From contig NZ_FNYY01000015.1 of assembly GCF_900109145.1 (NCBI RefSeq), positions 62,001 through 126,000 on the forward strand: a stretch of 64,000 nt of DNA. The letters are read 5' to 3'. Below, one piece after another: positions 59,048-64,000 of the stretch. Origin of the DNA: Marinovum algicola. GTDB taxonomy: Bacteria; Pseudomonadota; Alphaproteobacteria; Rhodobacterales; Rhodobacteraceae. Numbering within the stretch: position 1 is the stretch's first letter; each line of letters starts with the position of its first letter. The position numbers were made by a program, and so were the translations under genes. The notes under the pieces were generated by a model. That model had not been told where the DNA came from. It did no database searches and saw only the letters and a program-made list of their open reading frames with translations.

Positions 59048-59938
59048 ATGCGGTGGTGGCGTTGGATCATCGGTGCGGGGGTCATTGGCGGTATCAGTGT
59101 TGTTGCTGCAACGATCGCCTGGCCGGTCGGTGCACCAGTGTCGACCCTGACCCTGGAAGGGGAGGTCCAGCGGGGATCGTATCTGGCGCGCGCCAGTGGG
59201 TGCATTGCGTGTCATACCAATTTTGAAGCTGGCGGAGCGCCTTTGGCAGGAGGGGCCCCGCTCAAGACCGATTTCGGGACATTCTATCCGCCAAATCTGA
59301 CCACCGATGTCGAATTCGGGATTGGCGGCTGGACAGTAGAAGAGTTTGCAAAAGCGGTAAGGCAGGGAATTTCCCCGGACGGAGACCCCTATTATCCCAC
59401 CTTCACCTACCCGTTTTATGCAAACTACACGGATCAGGACATTGCCGATCTGTGGGCCGCGTTCCAGACCGTGCCAGCCGTGAATGTGCCGACCCCGTCC
59501 CATGAGGTGCCTTTTCCGTTCGATCAGCGATGGGGGATGAAACTTTGGCGGGCGGCTTTTCTGACAAAGCCTGACACCGCACCAGAGGCGGACCGAAGCG
59601 ATGCTTGGAACAGGGGCAAGCTGCTGGTCAACGGGGCGGCACATTGTGCTGCCTGCCACACAACGCGGAACTTTGCAGGCGCACGCATAGTATCGAAGAG
59701 GTTTTCCGGCAACGACGCCTTGCCGGGAGGTGGCAAAGCACCTTCGATCCGGACGCGCGATCTTGTGTCCGAAGGCTGGACAACAGACGATATGGCTTAT
59801 GCATTGCGATCTGGCATAACGCCGTCTGGCGACGTATTTGGTGGATCAATGGCCGAAGTCGTGCGCTATGGCACGGGCTTTCTGAGCGACGCAGACCTGA
59901 ATGCGATGGCCACCTACCTGCTGGACAACAAATCATAA
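59048..59938 (+). CDS. Diheme cytochrome c, membrane anchored
   Basis: A 296-residue cytochrome with an N-terminal hydrophobic anchor (WIIGAGVIGGISVVAATIAW) and two class I heme domains: CIACH (Cys52, Cys55, His56) and CAACH (Cys200, Cys203, His204). The layout resembles the cytochrome subunit of alcohol/gluconate dehydrogenases (which usually have three hemes) and FixP-like proteins, in a shorter form. It starts four bases after the cytochrome c' stop and is followed after 16 bases by the multicopper oxidase. It is a natural electron link between the oxidase, the c' protein and the respiratory chain. Confidence 0.87.
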   Translation: MRWWRWIIGAGVIGGISVVAATIAWPVGAPVSTLTLEGEVQRGSYLARASGCIACHTNFEAGGAPLAGGAPLKTDFGTFYPPNLTTDVEFGIGGWTVEEFAKAVRQGISPDGDPYYPTFTYPFYANYTDQDIADLWAAFQTVPAVNVPTPSHEVPFPFDQRWGMKLWRAAFLTKPDTAPEADRSDAWNRGKLLVNGAAHCAACHTTRNFAGARIVSKRFSGNDALPGGGKAPSIRTRDLVSEGWTTDDMAYALRSGITPSGDVFGGSMAEVVRYGTGFLSDADLNAMATYLLDNKS

Positions 59939-59954
59939 TCTTGGGAACCCACGA

Positions 59955-61343
59955 ATGATCACGCTCAATCGCCGCCAATTTCTGGCAACATCTGCTGCGT
60001 TCAGTGGTCTGTCGGCCAGCACTGGATTTGCGGGCACGCCATTCGCGACCCTGACAGCCCAGCAAAGCGACGTGCAGCTGCTGCCCGGCAACTATGGCAA
60101 GACATCGCTTTGGTGCTTTGACGGCGGCTCACCCGGTCCGGAGATTCGCGTGGCGCAGGGGGGGCGTGTCCAGCGCAGATTGGTCAACCGGTTTTCTCAG
60201 GGAACGTCGACGCATTGGCACGGCATCCGCATCGACAATGCGATGGATGGCGTTTCCGGCCTGACACAGGATGTGGTCCAGCCGGAGGAAACATTCGACT
60301 ATGACTTTACTGTCCCGGATGCCGGGACCTATTGGTACCATGCCCATAATAGGTCGTTTGAGCAGGTGGGCAGAGGGCTTTACGGTGCACTGATCGTGGA
60401 AGAGGCCGAGCCTCTCGACATTGATCGCGAGGAAGTCCTGATCCTGGATGATTGGCTTATTGACCCCGAAACCGCGCAGATCAAAGACGACTTCGGAGCG
60501 CCTCATGATCTCAGCCACGCAGGGCGCATCGGCAACCTGCTGACGACCAATGGAACCTTCAATCTGGGCCTGAGTGCACGCAAGAACGAAAGACTGCGCT
60601 TGCGGCTGATCAATGCTGCCAATGCGCGCAATTTCCAACTGGGGCTGGAAGGCCTTGACGGTTGGGCGGTTGCTTTGGACGGCATGCCCCTGGCTGCACC
60701 CATTAAGGTGACGGAGCCGATGATCCTCGCTCCGGCTCAACGGATCGACCTGATCGTCGATGTGGTCGCGGATGTTGGTGAAACGGCTCATATTCTTCAG
60801 TTCGGCCGGGAAGAGGCCTTCAGCCAGGTTACATTCGAGGTCGTTGAGTGGGGCTCGAAAAATCGTCGAGACGCGCCTTTGGCCTTGCCGCCGAACGACC
60901 ACAGGATGGTCGACTTGAGTGAAGCCACGATGCTCAGCCTGAGTATGGAAGGCGGTGCCATGGGGCGGATGAGGTCCGCTTCCCTTGGGGGCGAACTCAA
61001 GCCGATCGGCGAGATCGTCGAGGCCGGGTACTTCTGGTCGTTCAACGGCAAAGTGGACGGGATCAACGGTGATCCTCTTGCGCGGCTGGAACGCGGCCAG
61101 AATGTTCGATTGAAAATGGTGAACGACACGGCGTTTCCGCACGCGATGCACCTGCATGGCATTCACTTTCACGAGGTCGCCGAAAACGGCACCCTCGGAC
61201 CGCTGCGTGACACGACCCTTCTTCAACGGGGTCAAACGCGCGAGATTGCCTTCGTGGCGGACAACCCGGGCCAATGGCTGCTGCATTGCCATATGCTGTC
61301 GCATGCGGCTTCGGGCATGATGACCAAGATCGTCGTTGGATGA
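59955..61343 (+). CDS. Multicopper oxidase (CopA/CumA/CueO-like)
   Basis: A 462-residue multicopper oxidase with a twin-arginine signal ([12 protein letters not shown]). All copper motifs are present: STHWHGI (His87, His89), YWYHAHNRS (His129, His131), [11 protein letters not shown], and [12 protein letters not shown] (His444, Cys445, His446, His450, Met455 as T1 axial ligand). Three cupredoxin domains are expected. The CueO-type Met-rich insert is absent. It may oxidise Cu(I) to Cu(II) or another periplasmic substrate, with O2 as acceptor. Its stop overlaps the ATG of a cytochrome c gene, and it sits among four cytochrome genes, which is not usual for a simple copper oxidase. Confidence 0.92.
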   Translation: MITLNRRQFLATSAAFSGLSASTGFAGTPFATLTAQQSDVQLLPGNYGKTSLWCFDGGSPGPEIRVAQGGRVQRRLVNRFSQGTSTHWHGIRIDNAMDGVSGLTQDVVQPEETFDYDFTVPDAGTYWYHAHNRSFEQVGRGLYGALIVEEAEPLDIDREEVLILDDWLIDPETAQIKDDFGAPHDLSHAGRIGNLLTTNGTFNLGLSARKNERLRLRLINAANARNFQLGLEGLDGWAVALDGMPLAAPIKVTEPMILAPAQRIDLIVDVVADVGETAHILQFGREEAFSQVTFEVVEWGSKNRRDAPLALPPNDHRMVDLSEATMLSLSMEGGAMGRMRSASLGGELKPIGEIVEAGYFWSFNGKVDGINGDPLARLERGQNVRLKMVNDTAFPHAMHLHGIHFHEVAENGTLGPLRDTTLLQRGQTREIAFVADNPGQWLLHCHMLSHAASGMMTKIVVG

Positions 61344-61834
61344 CCCCGCGGTCCGTCTATCTTGCGTTGGGCGTAGTTACCGTTGCGGTGGCTACCATAT
61401 TTCTGTGGACCCGGTCCGGCGGAACCGACGTCGCGGCGGAAAACCTCATCAATTCCTCGGCGGATGTGGCCGCGGGCGAAGTCCTCTATGCCGAAAATTG
61501 CGCCGCGTGCCATGGCGCAAATCTGGAAGGTGAAGAAAACTGGCGCAGCCCGCGTGATGACGGAAGCCTGCCCGCACCGCCGCATGATGCAAGCGGCCAC
61601 ACCTGGCACCACGCGGACAGCATGCTGTTCGCCTACACCAAGCTGGGGGGCGCCGAGGTTCTCGCGGCGCAAGGCGTTGACTTCAACAGCGGCATGCCCG
61701 GTTTCGGCGACCAAATGAGCGACGGGGAAATCTGGGACATCCTCGCATACATCAAGTCAACATGGCCGGAGCGTGAACGCGCCACGCAAGCCGAACGCAC
61801 GGCCCAGGATATTGCCTCACAAGGAGACGGATAA
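61340..61834 (+). CDS. Monoheme cytochrome c following the multicopper oxidase
   Basis: A 164-residue membrane-anchored or exported class I cytochrome c. A hydrophobic N-terminus ([17 protein letters not shown]) is followed by the heme motif CAACH (Cys54, Cys57, His58) and probable axial Met in NSGMPGF. The stretch [15 protein letters not shown] holds four His and could bind metal. The start overlaps the oxidase stop (ATGA); its own stop overlaps the DsbA-like gene by one base. It therefore belongs to the same operon and probably exchanges electrons with the oxidase. Confidence 0.88.
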   Translation: MTPRSVYLALGVVTVAVATIFLWTRSGGTDVAAENLINSSADVAAGEVLYAENCAACHGANLEGEENWRSPRDDGSLPAPPHDASGHTWHHADSMLFAYTKLGGAEVLAAQGVDFNSGMPGFGDQMSDGEIWDILAYIKSTWPERERATQAERTAQDIASQGDG

Positions 61835-62553
61835 TGAAAAGATTCTTGGCTACCACCGCACTGTTAATGCTTCCCATCGCTGCGATGGCAGACGGCATGG
61901 ACGAAGACCGGATCAAGGAACTGGTGCTGGAAGCCATCCGCGAGAATCCGGGCATCGTGTTCGAGGCCGCGCAGTTGTTCGAACAGCAACAACAGGCGTT
62001 GCAGGCGCAAGCCGCAGCGCAGATTCTCGATACGGAAAAAGCCACGCTTGAAAATGATCCCAATGCGCCCGTTCTGGGCAATCCGGATGGCGATGTCACG
62101 GTTGTCGAATTCTTCGACTACAACTGCCCCTATTGCCGCCGGGTTAAACCTGAAATGGAGGCATTGCTTGCCGCTGATCCCAACGTCAGGGTGGTTTACC
62201 GGGAATGGCCCATTCTGGGGGACGGGTCGGTTTTTGCCGCCCGCGCGGCGCTGGCGTCCCGAAACCAAGGCAAATATGAAGAGTTTCATTGGGCCATGAT
62301 GCAACTGAAGGAACGCGCAGAGGAAGCATCGATTCTCCGCACTGCGGAAGACATCGGCCTCGATGTTGCACAGTTGCGTCGCGACATGAACGGACCGGAA
62401 ATCGAAGAACACATACAGACTTCCATGCGGCTTGCGCAATCTCTGGGGTTCAGTGGCACACCTTCATTTGTGATCGGCGACAGTCTTGCGCCGGGCCTGA
62501 TCCAGGCGGACCAGATGATCGAGCTTGTCGATCAGGCACGGGCCGCCGAATAA
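61834..62553 (+). CDS. DsbA-family thiol oxidoreductase (Com1/ScsC/DsbG-like)
   Basis: A 239-residue periplasmic thioredoxin-fold protein. The signal peptide is [19 protein letters not shown]. An N-terminal Gln-rich helix (residues about 25-72) resembles the oligomerisation arm of the Com1/ScsC group. The active site is CPYC (Cys98-Cys101) and the cis-proline loop GFSGTPSFVIG. ScsC proteins protect against copper and help fold envelope proteins; this gene ends the oxidase-cytochrome operon, so protection or repair of thiols under copper stress, or help in cytochrome and oxidase maturation, is a reasonable role. It converges on the copper chaperone gene. Confidence 0.88.
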   Translation: MKRFLATTALLMLPIAAMADGMDEDRIKELVLEAIRENPGIVFEAAQLFEQQQQALQAQAAAQILDTEKATLENDPNAPVLGNPDGDVTVVEFFDYNCPYCRRVKPEMEALLAADPNVRVVYREWPILGDGSVFAARAALASRNQGKYEEFHWAMMQLKERAEEASILRTAEDIGLDVAQLRRDMNGPEIEEHIQTSMRLAQSLGFSGTPSFVIGDSLAPGLIQADQMIELVDQARAAE

Positions 62554-62561
62554 GGACAATC

Positions 62562-62756
62562 CTACGCGGCTGAAGCGTCGTAGCCAGCGTCAGCGATGGC
62601 TTGCCGCACGGTCGCCTGTTCCAATGTGCTTTGGACAGTGACAAGGCGAAGGTCCAGATCGGCCGTGACAACGGCTGATGGATCCTTTGCCTTGATGCCG
62701 CTTTCGATAGCGGATGTGCAGTGTCCACAGCTCATTTTCGGGACGGAAAAAATCAT
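62562..62756 (-). CDS. CopZ-like copper chaperone (HMA domain)
   Basis: A 64-residue single heavy-metal-associated domain: MIFSVPKMSCGHC (Cys10, Cys13), then the usual beta-alpha-beta pattern ending AIADAGYDA. It carries Cu(I) in the cytoplasm and hands it to a P-type ATPase such as the CopA encoded just to the right on the other strand. Start chosen at 62756, where GGAGG lies five bases upstream; longer in-frame starts exist at 62768 and 62819. Its promoter region faces the copA promoter. Confidence 0.88.
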   Translation of the reverse strand: MIFSVPKMSCGHCTSAIESGIKAKDPSAVVTADLDLRLVTVQSTLEQATVRQAIADAGYDASAA

Positions 62757-62847
62757 GAAGGCCTCCATTTTTGGTACAACCTCAGACTTGGTCGTTCCAT
62801 CGGGAGGAAGGTCAAGCAAATATCAGAAAAATAAATGAGATACTCTC

Positions 62848-62878
62848 TTGAGCTTCCAGCAACTGGAAGCCCTATATC
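62848..62878 (+). promoter_or_regulatory. CueR/MerR-type promoter of copA
   Basis: -35 TTGAGC (62848-62853) and -10 TATATC (62873-62878) are separated by 19 bases, the stretched spacing of MerR-family promoters. A perfect dyad GCTTCCAG-CAA-CTGGAAGC (62852-62870) fills the spacer, close to the CueR consensus. No CueR gene is in the window. Confidence 0.8.
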
Positions 62879-62905
62879 AGGGTAAGTTCAACCGAGGAGT
62901 CTCTC

Positions 62906-64000
62906 ATGACCGAACCCAATACGATACGTCTGTCCGTTTCCGGCATGAGCTGCGCGTCCTGTGTGGGCAGGGTTGAAAAGGCTCTCGGCGAGGTTCCAGG
63001 CATTTCGAACGTCAGTGTCAATCTGGTGAGTGAAACGGCACAGTTTCAGACGGATGATGCAGCCACGACGGGCGCAGCGGTTGCGGCACTGTCGCAGGCC
63101 GGCTACCCGGCAAGCACGGCGCGCGTCACGCTGAACGTAGACGCCATGTCCTGCGCGTCCTGTGTCGGTCGGGTTGAAAAGGCGCTTGTACGGACACCCG
63201 GCGTATTGAATGTGGCGGTCAATCTGGCAACCGAAACGGCTGTGGTCGAATATTTCTCAGACACCATTACCCCGGAAGAGATTGCCCGGATCAGCACGGA
63301 GGCAGGATACCCGGCCGAGATCAAGCAAAGCGATGCGCAAGCCGACCGGTCGGCCGAGGAAGCCGACGCTCTGGCGCGTCGTGTCATACTTGCCGCGATC
63401 CTGACCGTTCCGGTGTTCGTTCTGGAAATGGGAAAACACACCATACCCGGCTTTGAGGGCCTGATTGAGAGCACAATCGGCATTCAAACGTCGTGGCTGA
63501 TCCAATTCGCGCTTGCCACGGTGGTTCTGTTCGGACCGGGTTGGAGGTTCTTTGCGAAGGGCATTCCGGCGTTGATCAAGCGTGCTCCGGATATGAACAG
63601 CCTTGTCGCGCTGGGAACCGGGGCGGCGTGGACTTATTCCGTAGTCGCGACCTTCCTGCCACAGGTGCTGCCTGACGGTGTGCGCGCCGTCTATTTCGAA
63701 GCAGCGGCGGTTATTGTCGTTCTGATCTTGTTGGGTCGCTGGCTTGAAGCGCGGGCCAAGGGCAAGACCGGTGCAGCCATTCAGGCCCTTCTTGGTCTGC
63801 AGGCAAAGACAGCCAGGGTCCTGCGCGAGGGGCAGGCGACCGAGGTTGACATCAAGGAACTTCGGATCGGCGATCAGATCCTCGTGCGTCCCGGTGAAAG
63901 GCTGCCTGTCGATGGCGAGGTCACAGAAGGATCAAGCAACGTCGATGAAAGCATGATCACCGGTGAACCCCTCGCCGTGCCAAAGGCTGCTGGCGAACCG
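62906..64000 (+). CDS. copA: Cu(I)-exporting P1B-type ATPase CopA, 3' truncated by the window end
   Basis: The first 365 codons of a copper-exporting P-type ATPase in the inner membrane. Two N-terminal heavy-metal-associated domains each have GMSCASC or AMSCASC (Cys16/Cys19 and Cys83/Cys86). Transmembrane helices follow ([85 protein letters not shown]), then the actuator domain with [11 protein letters not shown], the TGE phosphatase motif. The CPC and DKTG motifs lie beyond the edge. GAGGAG precedes the start. A CueR-type promoter 28-58 bases upstream indicates Cu(I)-induced expression. Confidence 0.95.
   Translation, partial: MTEPNTIRLSVSGMSCASCVGRVEKALGEVPGISNVSVNLVSETAQFQTDDAATTGAAVAALSQAGYPASTARVTLNVDAMSCASCVGRVEKALVRTPGVLNVAVNLATETAVVEYFSDTITPEEIARISTEAGYPAEIKQSDAQADRSAEEADALARRVILAAILTVPVFVLEMGKHTIPGFEGLIESTIGIQTSWLIQFALATVVLFGPGWRFFAKGIPALIKRAPDMNSLVALGTGAAWTYSVVATFLPQVLPDGVRAVYFEAAAVIVVLILLGRWLEARAKGKTGAAIQALLGLQAKTARVLREGQATEVDIKELRIGDQILVRPGERLPVDGEVTEGSSNVDESMITGEPLAVPKAAGEP

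Overview
The window looks like a chromosome segment of a high-GC alphaproteobacterium, most likely Rhodobacterales (Roseobacter/Paracoccus-like). The grounds are very high G+C with matching codon use, several TRAP transporters, Liv- and Opp-type ABC operons, RpiR/IclR/GntR regulators beside catabolic genes, and a soluble PQQ dehydrogenase paired with a small cytochrome c. No rRNA, tRNA or CRISPR array was seen.

Region 1 (1-11.3 kb): the end of a class II aldolase, a PhyH dioxygenase divergent from a LacI-type regulator, a ccdAB toxin-antitoxin pair, a TRAP operon ending in a racemase-like gene and facing an RpiR regulator that shares a perfect operator with it, a YgiB/YgiC pair, and an aldose-epimerase-like gene. 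Region 2 (11.4-18.8 kb): a complete branched-chain amino acid/amide (Liv) ABC operon, then a cytochrome c plus PQQ sugar dehydrogenase and a secreted SH3-like protein.

Region 3 (19.1-37.4 kb) is a sugar/sugar-acid block. A TRAP transporter, a 44-residue membrane protein, an L-arabinonate-type dehydratase and an IclR regulator come first. A minus-strand operon follows (cupin isomerase, KDPG-type aldolase, shikimate-dehydrogenase-like enzyme, 2-hydroxyacid dehydrogenase, UlaG-like lactonase, HexR-like regulator). Opposite it runs a sugar ABC importer with FGGY kinase, HAD phosphatase/mutase and aldo-keto reductase. The shared intergenic region carries several HexR-like dyads.

Region 4 (37.4-49.5 kb) is one tightly coupled minus-strand operon: Asp/Glu/hydantoin racemase, three amidohydrolase/deaminase-type enzymes, a flavin-reductase-like protein and an Opp-type ABC importer, next to a GntR/FCD regulator with TTGTATACAA-like sites. 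It reads as uptake and hydrolysis of a nitrogenous, probably cyclic amide or N-heterocyclic, compound.

Region 5 (49.5-53.1 kb) is mobile DNA: an IS66 copy lacking tnpA, abutting the last 36 codons of an L,D-transpeptidase gene, with its tnpC split by an IS110/IS1111-type element. Region 6 (53.1-64 kb) has visibly lower G+C and is a copper-handling island: DUF411 protein, unknown membrane protein, two-component system, L,D-transpeptidases (one intact, one frameshifted), four c-type cytochrome genes (one with a Met-rich insert), multicopper oxidase, DsbA-like protein, CopZ-like chaperone, and copA behind a textbook CueR-type promoter, running off the right edge. The best candidate for a not fully described system is this periplasmic Cu oxidase/cytochrome relay; the undefined pathways of regions 3 and 4 come next.
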